Below, piece after piece: positions 37,509-46,586 of a stretch of DNA of 64,000 bases; positions within the stretch are counted from its first letter, which is position 1, and every line of letters starts with the position of its first letter. The position numbers and the translations under genes are program-made. Source of the stretch: Pseudomonas sp. v388 (lineage in GTDB: Bacteria > Pseudomonadota > Gammaproteobacteria > Pseudomonadales > Pseudomonadaceae). The notes beneath the pieces are model-generated. The model ran no database searches. It saw only the letters and a list, made by a program, of their open reading frames with translations, and was not told the origin of the DNA. Location of the stretch: contig NZ_RHQN01000011.1 of the NCBI RefSeq assembly GCF_003935425.1, positions 62,001 through 126,000 on the forward strand. Direction: 5' to 3'.

Positions 37509-37662
37509 CAGTCATGCCCCTTATTGTCTTGTTAGGCGACCGCGCCCAATACCGTCTCTGATAAATATTTGCATGCGGAGTTACACCACCTCCTAGGAGA
37601 GTCCAGGCAGTGACACTGGCTCCTGGCCCATCACCTTTCAGGCAAACGATTAACACGAGCCA

Positions 37663-38493
37663 CTAGCCGCTGAATACGTGCTCGCGATGCCAGGCCAAGT
37701 AGTTCAAATGACGCTCATGAAGGCTACGCAATCGGCATTGCGGTTTAATACCAAGCGCCAGTTGCAGTTCAGTGGTCAGCGCTTGCGCAATTACAATATC
37801 GCCCTTCTCGGTAAAGCTGATTAGTCCCAGGTCAAAGGCTTGATCCAGGTTGGGTGTCAGAAGCAATCCGTTAAAGGGATCGAGGCGCTCCAGATGCGTG
37901 GCGTCACGCCATGGTTTGATGTGTGAAGCGCGCAGCATGGAAGCGAGCGCAAAACCACTAACAGCACAACCTTGCCAATGCTCGAGCAGCGCCTGGCGAT
38001 AGACGCCTTGTCCTACTCGCGCTCGGATGATGGCCTCACGTTCTGTCGTACCGATCTGCTGCCCAGTAGGTGATTGCTCGAAGAGCTCAATCAGGCTGAC
38101 TTCGTCTTCCACCTGCTTCTCGATGCTCACCAACTCACCGCCAAGCAAGCCAAACAAACTGAGCAAGTCGTCTACATTAGCCACGTTGACTGCGATTCCG
38201 GTTTTGCTGGTCGAGCCCGGCGCAAACGGAAACGCTTCCAGGCTGGTACTTTTGTAAGTCTCATTGGGTACTCCCCGCGTCAACGCCTTGATTTGCGCCC
38301 AATGCGCCGATTTTCGGTATGCCGGATGCAGCACCAATGGCTGGCGCCCAACGCTTCGGCCGGTGGCGTAATGCTTGACGAATAGCGGATGCTCAAGCCC
38401 CGAGTGAACATAACCCCGCGCATAGGCTCTTTCGTACTTCCTGCTGCAACCGTTGCCTTCCAGAAGCCTGCATATTTCCAGCGAATCGAGCAT
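37663..38493 (-). CDS. HNH endonuclease domain protein
   Basis: A 276-residue protein with a perfect ribosome site (TAGGAGGAG). The C-terminal third carries an HNH_2-like core: CAVSGFALASMLRASHIKPW, then LDPFNGLLLTPNLDQAFD and LGLISF, with the His of SHIKPW, the Asn of NGLLL and the Asp of NLDQAFD in the expected order. The N-terminal part (about 1-110) is an unknown domain and may bind DNA. It is the second leftward gene from the WYL promoter region and lies beside the McrBC-like operon. A restriction role is likely but not shown. Confidence 0.82.
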   Translation of the reverse strand: MLDSLEICRLLEGNGCSRKYERAYARGYVHSGLEHPLFVKHYATGRSVGRQPLVLHPAYRKSAHWAQIKALTRGVPNETYKSTSLEAFPFAPGSTSKTGIAVNVANVDDLLSLFGLLGGELVSIEKQVEDEVSLIELFEQSPTGQQIGTTEREAIIRARVGQGVYRQALLEHWQGCAVSGFALASMLRASHIKPWRDATHLERLDPFNGLLLTPNLDQAFDLGLISFTEKGDIVIAQALTTELQLALGIKPQCRLRSLHERHLNYLAWHREHVFSG

Positions 38494-38567
38494 GTACTCC
38501 TCCTAATGTCTACACCGTATCGGAGCCAAATCACGGGGCCTTGCACCAAGGCCCTCGTGCCTCACAC

Positions 38568-38843
38568 CTAGGGCAGCAAAGCCTGCAGAATCTCCACCTT
38601 GCGCTGCAACTGCTCCACATGAGCCTTCTCCGCCCGAAGCGCCGATTTCAACTCGCGATTCTCTTCGGCGTGCCAGCTCAGCCGCTGCTGGCGCTCCTTC
38701 GTGGTCGCATGCCAATGCTCGAGCAATCTCCAGGCTTTGTTAGTCTGCAGATACTGCACCAAAAGCATCAGCAGGATCATCAACAGCATCAGCATCGCTA
38801 CCGACGCCGTCCAATCCCAACCATCCATAAACATGTCCCTCAT
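38568..38843 (-). CDS. Small membrane protein with coiled-coil tail
   Basis: A 91-residue protein from MRDMFMDGWDW (38843, GGAG 8 nt upstream). Residues about 13-33 form one strong membrane span (VAMLMLLMILLMLLVQYL). The rest is a charged coiled coil (ENRELKSALRAEKAHVEQLQ). The frame is open 17 codons further upstream, but that would overlap the WYL promoter palindromes. Function unknown. It is transcribed away from the WYL regulator gene, towards the HNH gene. Confidence 0.65.
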   Translation of the reverse strand: MRDMFMDGWDWTASVAMLMLLMILLMLLVQYLQTNKAWRLLEHWHATTKERQQRLSWHAEENRELKSALRAEKAHVEQLQRKVEILQALLP

Positions 38844-38880
38844 GTCGTCAACTCCAAACTTGCCAGAGTCACGATATGTA

Positions 38881-38909
38881 GTGTTAAACGACACGTCTAG
38901 AATGTAGAC
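38881..38909. promoter_or_regulatory. Paired palindromes in the WYL regulator promoter
   Basis: GTGT-TAAACG-ACAC (38881-38894) is followed directly by GTCTA-GAATG-TAGAC (38895-38909), both upstream of the WYL gene start at 38946. CapW/BrxR-type WYL regulators bind such inverted repeats in their own promoters, so these are likely operator sites; this is inferred from position and symmetry. Confidence 0.55.
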
Positions 38910-38945
38910 TTATACAGGTAAAGTATTCACTCACATGGAGGCGAC

Positions 38946-39821
38946 ATGAAACGCAAGCAAACCATCGAGCAGGTCCGTTGGGACCTCGCCCTTCGCTACC
39001 GACTGATCGAAACCGTCGCGTGGTGGGAAGGCCGGCTGACCACGGTGCACTTGACGCAGAGCTTCGGCATCAGCCGTCAGCAAGCATCCAAGGACATCAA
39101 TACCTATATCACCGAGCATGCGCCTAAAAACCTTACATATGATCGACAGATCAAGGGTTACGTGCCGAGCAAACAGTTCAAGCCACTGTTCATCGATGAC
39201 AGCGCCAGCGCCTACCTACACCTGCTTTACCAGAACAATGCTCGAGCGCCACACGTTGAGGGGCTGGCGTTAGCCTACGCCCACACCAAAGTACTGGAGG
39301 TGCCTGATCGCTCGATCAAGGCCGAGATACTGCGCCCACTGCTCAAGGCTTGCCGGGAGCATCTACGCCTGGACATCGACTACGTTTCGCTCAACAGTCC
39401 CGAACCTGAAGGGCGAACCATTGCACCACATACGCTGGTTTACACAGGCATGCGCTGGCATGTGCGCGCCTACTGCGAAAAAAACCGCGAGTACCGGGAC
39501 TTTGTACTGAGCCGACTGCGTGGGGTTCCTGAACTGATGGACGGCGAGACCGAGAATGGCCTCTCGGACGACGACCAGTGGAATAGCGAAGTCAAAGTCA
39601 TCATCAAACCCGATGAGCGTCTGACGGTGATGCAAAAAGCGATAATCCAGGAGGATTTCGGGATGGTCGATGGGCGACTGCAGATTCCCTGTCGCCAGGC
39701 GTTGGTCAAGTATGTGTTGCAGCGCTATCAGATTGATCCAAAGAACATGGACCCGAAACCAGAGGCGCAACAGATCGTGGTGGAGAACCTGAAGGAGTTG
39801 AAACCCTGGCTGTATGACTGA
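38946..39821 (+). CDS. WYL-domain regulator, BrxR/CapW-like
   Basis: A 291-residue protein with GGAGG 5 nt before the ATG. It has an N-terminal winged helix (about 10-65, with VHLTQSFGISRQQASKDINT) and a WYL domain (about 115-205, with LRLDIDYVSLNSPEPEGRTI and PHTLVYTGMRWHVRAYC followed by RDFVLSRLRGV). The C-terminal dimer part ends the chain. Size and layout match the BrxR/CapW group, which repress BREX, CBASS and similar defence genes. It lies between the leftward HNH/membrane genes and the rightward genes at 39925 and 40667. Confidence 0.88.
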   Translation: MKRKQTIEQVRWDLALRYRLIETVAWWEGRLTTVHLTQSFGISRQQASKDINTYITEHAPKNLTYDRQIKGYVPSKQFKPLFIDDSASAYLHLLYQNNARAPHVEGLALAYAHTKVLEVPDRSIKAEILRPLLKACREHLRLDIDYVSLNSPEPEGRTIAPHTLVYTGMRWHVRAYCEKNREYRDFVLSRLRGVPELMDGETENGLSDDDQWNSEVKVIIKPDERLTVMQKAIIQEDFGMVDGRLQIPCRQALVKYVLQRYQIDPKNMDPKPEAQQIVVENLKELKPWLYD

Positions 39822-39901
39822 TACCGGTCCCTTTCGACTGCCCTGTTCGCGACAACCTTGCCGCTGGCACACGACTCCAAAAAATACCGAGCCCTGACAC
39901 A

Positions 39902-39922
39902 GTGCGACATGATCTGTCGCAC
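39902..39922. promoter_or_regulatory. Perfect 8-bp inverted repeat before the 39925 gene
   Basis: GTGCGACA and TGTCGCAC with a 5-nt spacer (TGATC) form a 21-bp perfect palindrome, ending 2 nt before the GTG start at 39925. It could be an operator or an mRNA hairpin controlling translation. Confidence 0.5.
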
Positions 39923-39924
39923 GA

Positions 39925-40641
39925 GTGAATCAAGCTCTGTATCAGACCCCACGAGAGAACGCGATATTGAATAATCTGGAAGCCCTGAAGCTGGTGGAAA
40001 CCACGTTCACCGAGATACTGAACGCCGACAAAGTGTCCGACCTGCAAAAGATACTGACGTCCGATTCCCTGCTGGAAAAATGGCAGATGGACCGCAACAA
40101 GTACCCAGAATTGCAGTTGAAGTTGACGGACCACGACATCAGTTCCCTCATGACTAAGGTTGGCAACGATCTTCGCTTGCATGCGGACCTCAGCGCCAAA
40201 CTGGAAACTCCTCTGGAAAAGCTGCTCTACGCCCTGGTCTGGAAAAATGGCGACCTGCAAAAGGTGGCGCACATCATCAAAGGTGCAGCCGATGTCAGAC
40301 CAACATCGCTGACTAACGGCCCAGGCCAGGTATTCAGACAGTTCGGCCGGCACCTGGCTGATCGCTCGGAATCCATTGTCGATCAGCACGTGCTTCGTGC
40401 CTTCGAACTCTATGAGCAGATCAACGACCCAGACTTTTCCAAGATCAAGACCATTCGCAAGAAGATCAACTGGGACAAGGATGTCGCCTGCATCGAACGC
40501 TACAAACGCTGGCTCTGCGAGCACTTCAAAGAGCGTCAGGATGCCGAACCTGGATTCGTGGTGAACATCGACATGGCGCTCTTCGCGCTCGGTCGAGCGG
40601 TAAAGATCACCAGCAAACGCGGCAACGGTGAAGCAGCGTAA
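39925..40641 (+). CDS. Hypothetical protein (helical, 238 residues)
   Basis: A helical, charged protein of 238 residues without membrane segments or recognised motifs. Segments such as SLLEKWQMDRNKYPELQLKL and FGRHLADRSESIVDQHVLRA are typical of its composition. The GTG start at 39925 follows a strong palindrome; a TTG at 39967 with GAGAG upstream would remove 14 residues and is a fair alternative. It lies about 100 bp after the WYL gene in the same direction, so it may be its regulatory target. Confidence 0.65.
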   Translation: MNQALYQTPRENAILNNLEALKLVETTFTEILNADKVSDLQKILTSDSLLEKWQMDRNKYPELQLKLTDHDISSLMTKVGNDLRLHADLSAKLETPLEKLLYALVWKNGDLQKVAHIIKGAADVRPTSLTNGPGQVFRQFGRHLADRSESIVDQHVLRAFELYEQINDPDFSKIKTIRKKINWDKDVACIERYKRWLCEHFKERQDAEPGFVVNIDMALFALGRAVKITSKRGNGEAA

Positions 40642-40666
40642 TACCATCACCATCGAGGACAGCGCC

Positions 40667-40831
40667 ATGAAAACCTACAAAGCCTTTATGCAACGTGTGG
40701 TTGCCACCGCCGGCCCCCAAGCCAACTTCACCATCACGGTTCAAGCGGTGACCTCTGCCATGGCAAAGGTCACCGCTGAAGCCCAGTACCCAGGCTACAA
40801 ATGCCTGAACGCACCCACTCAGGTGCGTTGA
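40667..40831 (+). CDS. Small conserved protein of 54 residues
   Basis: Starts at MKTYKAFMQRVVATAGPQAN behind GAGGA. It has a predicted beta-alpha character (NFTITVQAVTSAMAKVTAEA followed by QYPGYKC). Its end overlaps the convergent recD stop by 13 nt. A frameshifted second copy lies at 50370-50536 beyond recC. The presence of two copies supports it as a real gene family; the function is unknown. Confidence 0.65.
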   Translation: MKTYKAFMQRVVATAGPQANFTITVQAVTSAMAKVTAEAQYPGYKCLNAPTQVR

Positions 40832-42912
40832 AGTTTTGCCAGCTCATCTTGCAGTTGCAGCGCCAGCCCACTGGTTCGCTGCACATTGCGACTCACCGCA
40901 CCTTCAAATACGCCCGGACTGGCTTCGACCAGGCTGAACCATTGCTTGGCACGGGTGATGGCGGTGTACAACAGCTCCTTGGTCAGCACAGGGTTAAGCG
41001 CATCGGGCAATACCAGAGCCGTATGGTTGAACTCCGACCCCTGGGACTTGTGCACCGTCATGGCGAAAACGGTCTCAACCTCCACCAGCCGACTCGGCAT
41101 CACGAAACGTACGCCGCCGCTGCCATCGTTTCGCGGGAAGGCCACACGTAGAACACGCTCTGCAGAGGGGCCTGGTACCCAGAGTGCAATGCCAATGTCA
41201 CCATTCATCAAGCTCAGGCTGTAATCATTGCGGGTGACCAGTACCGGTCGCCCTTCGTACCAACCCTGATCCCCCGACAACAACTCACAGCGGCGCAGTT
41301 CGGCGGCCACTCGCTGGTTCAGCCCTTCAACCCCCCAAGGCCCGCGACGCAGCGCACAGAGCAGGCGGAACTCATCGAACGCGCCCAATACTTTGCCAGC
41401 CCAACCGGCCCAAAGGGCACTGTCCCAGGGAGTGTCTTTCGCAGGACGCTGGTCTCGTAGCTGCTCAAGGTAATGACGGTAACCCGGGGCATCGCCTTTG
41501 CCGTTGATAATCAACTCTATGAGTGCGGCATCATGCTCGCCTCGCAACTTGAGGTTGAACAGCTGAGGCAATTGCTGATCAAGCAGGCTTCGTGCTTCGG
41601 CGGCGTTTTTCTCATTGACCAGCTTGGCCAGACGCCCAATGCCCTGCTGGGCGTCGAAGCGTCGGGAGTAGCGCAGCATGACGGTTTGCTGGGCCAGCGG
41701 ATCGCCAGCACCGACTGCCGTTTGCAACCCCGGAGCGCTGACCGACTCGCCACTGTGGGCTTCCAGCCAGGCCACTGTTTGCTCGCTATAGCCGCCGGCT
41801 TCAGCGTTGCGACAAAGGTCGCCCAACACGGAGCCTGCATCCACCGATGCCAGCTGATCCTTGTCACCCAACAGAATCAAGCGCGCCTGCCGAGGCAAGG
41901 CATCGAGCAAGCAAGCCATCATTTCCAGGTCAATCATCGACGCTTCGTCGACCACCAATACATCCAGCTCCAGTGGCTTATCCCGGTGGTGAATGAAGTT
42001 GCGCGAATCCGGTCGACTGCCCAACAGACGGTGCAATGTGGAAACATCCGTCGGGATCGCCTCCTGCACCGGGGCGCTGACCGGCAGCTCACGGACGGCC
42101 TTGCCAATGGACTCGGACAAGCGTGCGGCTGCCTTGCCGGTGGGGGCGGCGAGGCGAATGCGTAGAGGTTTTCCTTCCTCCACGGCCGGTGTTTGCAGCA
42201 GCCCCAGCAAGCGCACGACCGAAGTGGTCTTGCCGGTGCCGGGGCCGCCGGTGATGACACTGAAATTGCCTCGTGCCGCCAGCGCACAGGCAATTTTTTG
42301 CCAGTCGCTGCGGCGTTCACCGTTAACTTCGAAGGTGTCAGGGAACAAGGCATCGAGCCGACTGGAAAGTTTTTCCGGTGTTACCGCGTCCACGCTCAAG
42401 CGGGCACTCAACGCCTGGGCAATGTTGCACTCGTAGTTCCAGTAACGACGCAGGTACAGGCGCTGTCCGGTCAACACCAACGGCCGTCGCGGAAAACGCT
42501 GTGCCCCGTCCCGATCCTCCACCAGCGGGCTCAAGGCCAACGCCCGGCGCCATTGCGCGACATTCAGGCCCAGCAACCATTTCGACGGTAATTGGCCGCC
42601 CTCCTCCCCTTCAGGAGGTGACGACAACACAAAGTCAGGCGCTTGCAGGGTAGAGACCAGATCTAGGCAGGAATGCCCGCGACCCAGTTGATGACTGGTC
42701 ATCGCGGCGGCCAACAACACACTGGCCTGGGCCTGAGGATCCTGTTCAAAAATGAAGGTGGCGAATGAGCGATCCAGTGCGCGCAGCCAGCCTCGGCTCA
42801 CCCAATTGTCGAGTTGATGCAGCAGCTCGCTGCTGTCGGCATCGCCAACGAACAACGGCGGGTGATCAACGTTGCGCTGGCTGTTGCTCAGTTGCTTAAG
42901 GGTCTGGCTCAT
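40819..42912 (-). CDS. recD: Exodeoxyribonuclease V subunit alpha RecD
   Basis: The 5'-3' helicase subunit of RecBCD, 697 residues. Motif I is SVITGGPGTGKTTSVVRLLG, motif II is LDVLVVDEASMIDLEMMACL and motif VI is the UvrD-like TVHKSQGSEFNHTALVLPD. The N-terminal domain that contacts RecC is present. It starts in the ATGA overlap with recB, as the last gene of recC-recB-recD. The final 240 bp of the gene exist again as a decayed copy at 50521-50765. Confidence 0.96.
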   Translation of the reverse strand: MSQTLKQLSNSQRNVDHPPLFVGDADSSELLHQLDNWVSRGWLRALDRSFATFIFEQDPQAQASVLLAAAMTSHQLGRGHSCLDLVSTLQAPDFVLSSPPEGEEGGQLPSKWLLGLNVAQWRRALALSPLVEDRDGAQRFPRRPLVLTGQRLYLRRYWNYECNIAQALSARLSVDAVTPEKLSSRLDALFPDTFEVNGERRSDWQKIACALAARGNFSVITGGPGTGKTTSVVRLLGLLQTPAVEEGKPLRIRLAAPTGKAAARLSESIGKAVRELPVSAPVQEAIPTDVSTLHRLLGSRPDSRNFIHHRDKPLELDVLVVDEASMIDLEMMACLLDALPRQARLILLGDKDQLASVDAGSVLGDLCRNAEAGGYSEQTVAWLEAHSGESVSAPGLQTAVGAGDPLAQQTVMLRYSRRFDAQQGIGRLAKLVNEKNAAEARSLLDQQLPQLFNLKLRGEHDAALIELIINGKGDAPGYRHYLEQLRDQRPAKDTPWDSALWAGWAGKVLGAFDEFRLLCALRRGPWGVEGLNQRVAAELRRCELLSGDQGWYEGRPVLVTRNDYSLSLMNGDIGIALWVPGPSAERVLRVAFPRNDGSGGVRFVMPSRLVEVETVFAMTVHKSQGSEFNHTALVLPDALNPVLTKELLYTAITRAKQWFSLVEASPGVFEGAVSRNVQRTSGLALQLQDELAKLQRT

Positions 42913-45900
42913 GCGCTGACCTCCGCGTGTTGGCCCATGAAGAGTTGGTCCAGTTGTTCAATCAACTGCCGTGGCGGTCGTTCGAAATGCACACCATGGG
43001 TGGGCGCCTGGTGCCCACGGACGAACAGGTATACCGCCCCGCCCATGTGCTGTTCGTAGTCATACCCCGCAAGGCGCAGCTTGAGCTGACGATGCAACGC
43101 CAGCAGGTAGAGGCACAACTGCAGGTCGTAACGTTTGTTCAGCATGGTCTCGGCCATCGCCTCGGCGTCGTAGGCCTGATCGTTACCGCCCAGCCAGTTG
43201 GACTTGTAGTCCGCCACGTAGTAGCGACCTTGATGCTCAAAGGTCAGGTCGATGAAGCCTTTGAACATGCCGTTCAACTCGTTGGCGGCCAGTACTGGAC
43301 GCGGTGCACCACCCAACGTGTATTGGCGCACCAGTGCATCAAGGCGCTGAACGTTCACTGACCGGCTGGAAAACCAGAACTCCATCTCCACCTGATAGGT
43401 GGTGAGGGTCGAGAGTTTGCATTGGGTACCGTTGAACCGCAGCGGTGCATTCAGATAGCTGCCAAGCCAAGCGGACAGTGGCTCGATCCAGGCTTCCCAA
43501 TCGCGCAGGTTGCAGCGTCGGGCAACGGTGTTATGCAGGGTGATCGGATCTCCAGCCGCCTTGGCGAAACCTTCGCGGCCGGCCCATTCGAACAACCCGT
43601 GCAGAAAGGTGCCCGGCCCTGCGCCCCGAGGGAAACCGTGAATCCCGGCCCCGGCGGGCAAGGCTTCAGCTTCGTCCTCTTCCTGCAAGTTGGCTTCCAG
43701 CGCGGTCGCCGGCTCAAGATTGACACCCGGCTGCGCCCCCATCAGGACATTACCGTCGGCAATGGCCAACGCCGAGTAACTGGCGATCCACCAGTTAGCC
43801 GCAAGCTTGTGCAGGGGGCGCAATGCCGGCCCCACCAGCGGTGGCGTTGGCGCCGTATGCACATCGTCGGACGGCACGGGGGCTGCGCACACGTTTATGT
43901 CATTGCAGTTCTTTGCGAAAGTCTCGACCACGCCGAGAAGCTCATCGGGCGTGACCTGCTTCTCACCTGCCAACATGTAACCCAGGCCTGTCTTGTGCAA
44001 GTGCGTCGTTTTACTTCTGCGATCCGATGCTTGGGCTGCCATGCAAATCCAGGTGGCGTAACGAGCTCGGGTCAAGGCGACGTAGAGCAAGCGCATCTCT
44101 TCTCCCATACGCTCATCGTTGGCCCGCAGTTGTGCCGGTTTTGCCGATTCACCTTTTACCAATTCAATCACCAACGAATCATTTTCATCGTGAAACATCG
44201 GCGGGGTTTTGCTTTTGCCATCGATCTCCCTTGCGCTACAGGCAAACGGCAGCAGCACCAAAGGGTATTCCAGGCCCTTGGACTTGTGCACGGTGATTAC
44301 CTTGATCAGGTCCGAATCGCTTTCCAGACGCAGAATTTCTTCTTCGCTCTGACCATCGACCTGCTCGGCCAGATGGCGGATCAGCGCATGCTCGCCATCG
44401 AGTTCGGCAGCGCTGCGCTGCAACCATTCGGCCAGATGCAACAGGTTGGTCAGGCGACGCTCACCCTGATCCTCCACAAGCAAACGGGCCGGCACCTTGA
44501 ACGTGGCCAGCAGCTTTCGCAGCATTGGCAGAACACCTTGTTGCTGCCACAAGACACGCAAATCCCTGAACAACAGCACCTGTTGCTCCCAGAACAACTC
44601 ATCTTGGTTCAATTGCTCCAGCGTCTGCCATGGCAGCCCGATGCTACGGGTCGCCATCGCCGCTCGCACCAGCCGATCGCTGGTCGGTTGAGCGCAGGCT
44701 CGCAGGATATACAGCAGGTCTTTGGCCTCCTCGCTTTCGAAGACCGAGTCCCTGTCAGAGAGATAGACGCTGGCCAGTTGGCGCTGCGCCAGGGCTTTGC
44801 GGATGGCTTCGGCTTCCTTGCGATTGCGCACCAGAATGGCGATATCGGCGGGCCGCAAGGCGATGAATTCACCCTTGTCGTTCAGCAAACCGGACCGGTT
44901 GATTGCAGCGGGATCGAGCCAGGCCTGAATCGCCGATGCCGAGGCTTCAGCGGCTTTGCGCAAGTACGTGGCGTTATTAATTACGCCCTGGGTTTCCAGA
45001 TGCCAGAACGTCAGGGCCGTTTGGTCCGTGCCGTTGATCTGCAAAATATCGTCGCGCCCGTTGGCTTGTACGGTGTTGAACGGCACCGGATTGCCCTGGT
45101 CTTCCTTGGCAAAACGAAACGCTCCACGCGGCTGTGATTCGGCGAACTCGAAGCAGTGGTTGGCTGCATCGACCATCGCCTGGGTGGAGCGATAATTGGT
45201 GCCCAGCGTGTAATGACGGCCAGCCGTGGCCTCTCGCGCCTGCAGATAAGTGTAGATATCCGCGCCGCGGAAAGAGTAAATCGCCTGTTTCGGATCGCCG
45301 ATCAGGAACAGCCCGCAGTCTTCCAGGTTCTCGCAGATGCGGTAGATTGTTTCAAAGATCCGGTATTGAACCGGGTCGGTGTCCTGGAACTCATCGATCA
45401 GAGCAACCGGGTACTGCTTGCGAATGGTCTCGGCCAAACGAGGGCCGGACGAGCTCTGCAAGGCGTGGTCAAGGCGATTGAGCAGGTCGTCGAATCCGAT
45501 TTCAGCTCGGCGGCGCTTTTCTTCATCGAAGCGCTCATGCACTTCATGCAAGGCATGCAGCAGCACCTGCGCCCTGATATCAACCTTGGCGTTACGTTTT
45601 TCCAGCCAGGCATCAATGGCCTGTAGCGCCTGATGTTGGGGAACCTTGTCTTTACCAGTGAGCCTCAAGCCGGATTGACTGAACGCCTTTATTTTTTCAG
45701 GTGCAGGTTGCCCCCGACTCCACCGCTCCAAGTCGCGCAAATAGCCATTGAATACATCATCCTGGTCTGCCCCCCTATAGGTACCTCCATGCATCCGGAC
45801 CCGAACACTCTGCAGTAAGGCCTCTAGGTCGAACTGATGCTGTACCCACAACTGGCGAGCATTACGCTCCAGTTCGCCGACTGTTCCGTACCATTCACCC

Positions 45901-46586
45901 GGTTCCTGGAGTAATGCCTGCAAAGACCCAGGCGCTTCAAGAGGCTGGGTTTTGTATTGATAAGTCGCGTCCCGGCGTGTCAGCAACGAACCGAGCGCAT
46001 CCCCCAGCTCCTGAGGGCTTTTGAAACAATCACCGATCGATCGCGCCTGCTCCACCGGCAACTCATAGAAATGCCGGCGCCAATAATCCCTGACCACCTC
46101 GGCCAGTAACTCGCTCTGGTCGGTTTCCAGTGTCTGGGTGAACAGGCTGCCACTGTCGAAGGCATGCTCACGCAGCATCCGATAACACCAGCCGTGAATG
46201 GTCGAGACGGCGGCCTCATCCATCCACTCCCCGGCCAATTGCAAGCGTCGAGCGCAGTCAGGCCACTGCTCCGTTGGGTATTCGTCACGCAGTTGCTGCA
46301 GCAACTTGTCATGTTTGCGATCCGGTTCCAGAAAGCACTGCGCCGCTTCGGTCAAGCGCGCACGAATACGGTCGCGCAGTTCCTGAGTGGCGGCGTCCGT
46401 AAACGTCACCACCAGGATTTGCGGCGGCGTAAGCGGTGCCTTGAATGCGTTTTCGCCGCCATGCCCCAGCACCAGACGCACATAAAGCAAAGCGATCGTG
46501 AAGGTTTTGCCCGTGCCGGCACTGGCCTCGATCAATCGGCTGCCATGCAATGGAAAGTCTAGGGGGTTGAGATTAACTGGGCTCAT
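42909..46586 (-). CDS. recB: Exodeoxyribonuclease V subunit beta RecB
   Basis: The 3'-5' helicase and nuclease subunit, 1225 residues from MSPVNLNPLDF at 46586. Helicase motifs: Walker A EASAGTGKTFTIALLYVRL, Walker B PVALIDEFQDTDPVQYRIF, motif V-VI ITVHKSKGLEYPLVLLPF. The C-terminal RecB nuclease domain has FKGFIDLTFEHQGRYYVADY and KSNW with the catalytic Asp and Lys residues. It overlaps recC by 4 nt (ATGA) and recD by 4 nt. Together RecBCD resects double-strand ends and degrades linear foreign DNA. Confidence 0.97.
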   Translation of the reverse strand: MSPVNLNPLDFPLHGSRLIEASAGTGKTFTIALLYVRLVLGHGGENAFKAPLTPPQILVVTFTDAATQELRDRIRARLTEAAQCFLEPDRKHDKLLQQLRDEYPTEQWPDCARRLQLAGEWMDEAAVSTIHGWCYRMLREHAFDSGSLFTQTLETDQSELLAEVVRDYWRRHFYELPVEQARSIGDCFKSPQELGDALGSLLTRRDATYQYKTQPLEAPGSLQALLQEPGEWYGTVGELERNARQLWVQHQFDLEALLQSVRVRMHGGTYRGADQDDVFNGYLRDLERWSRGQPAPEKIKAFSQSGLRLTGKDKVPQHQALQAIDAWLEKRNAKVDIRAQVLLHALHEVHERFDEEKRRRAEIGFDDLLNRLDHALQSSSGPRLAETIRKQYPVALIDEFQDTDPVQYRIFETIYRICENLEDCGLFLIGDPKQAIYSFRGADIYTYLQAREATAGRHYTLGTNYRSTQAMVDAANHCFEFAESQPRGAFRFAKEDQGNPVPFNTVQANGRDDILQINGTDQTALTFWHLETQGVINNATYLRKAAEASASAIQAWLDPAAINRSGLLNDKGEFIALRPADIAILVRNRKEAEAIRKALAQRQLASVYLSDRDSVFESEEAKDLLYILRACAQPTSDRLVRAAMATRSIGLPWQTLEQLNQDELFWEQQVLLFRDLRVLWQQQGVLPMLRKLLATFKVPARLLVEDQGERRLTNLLHLAEWLQRSAAELDGEHALIRHLAEQVDGQSEEEILRLESDSDLIKVITVHKSKGLEYPLVLLPFACSAREIDGKSKTPPMFHDENDSLVIELVKGESAKPAQLRANDERMGEEMRLLYVALTRARYATWICMAAQASDRRSKTTHLHKTGLGYMLAGEKQVTPDELLGVVETFAKNCNDINVCAAPVPSDDVHTAPTPPLVGPALRPLHKLAANWWIASYSALAIADGNVLMGAQPGVNLEPATALEANLQEEDEAEALPAGAGIHGFPRGAGPGTFLHGLFEWAGREGFAKAAGDPITLHNTVARRCNLRDWEAWIEPLSAWLGSYLNAPLRFNGTQCKLSTLTTYQVEMEFWFSSRSVNVQRLDALVRQYTLGGAPRPVLAANELNGMFKGFIDLTFEHQGRYYVADYKSNWLGGNDQAYDAEAMAETMLNKRYDLQLCLYLLALHRQLKLRLAGYDYEQHMGGAVYLFVRGHQAPTHGVHFERPPRQLIEQLDQLFMGQHAEVSA

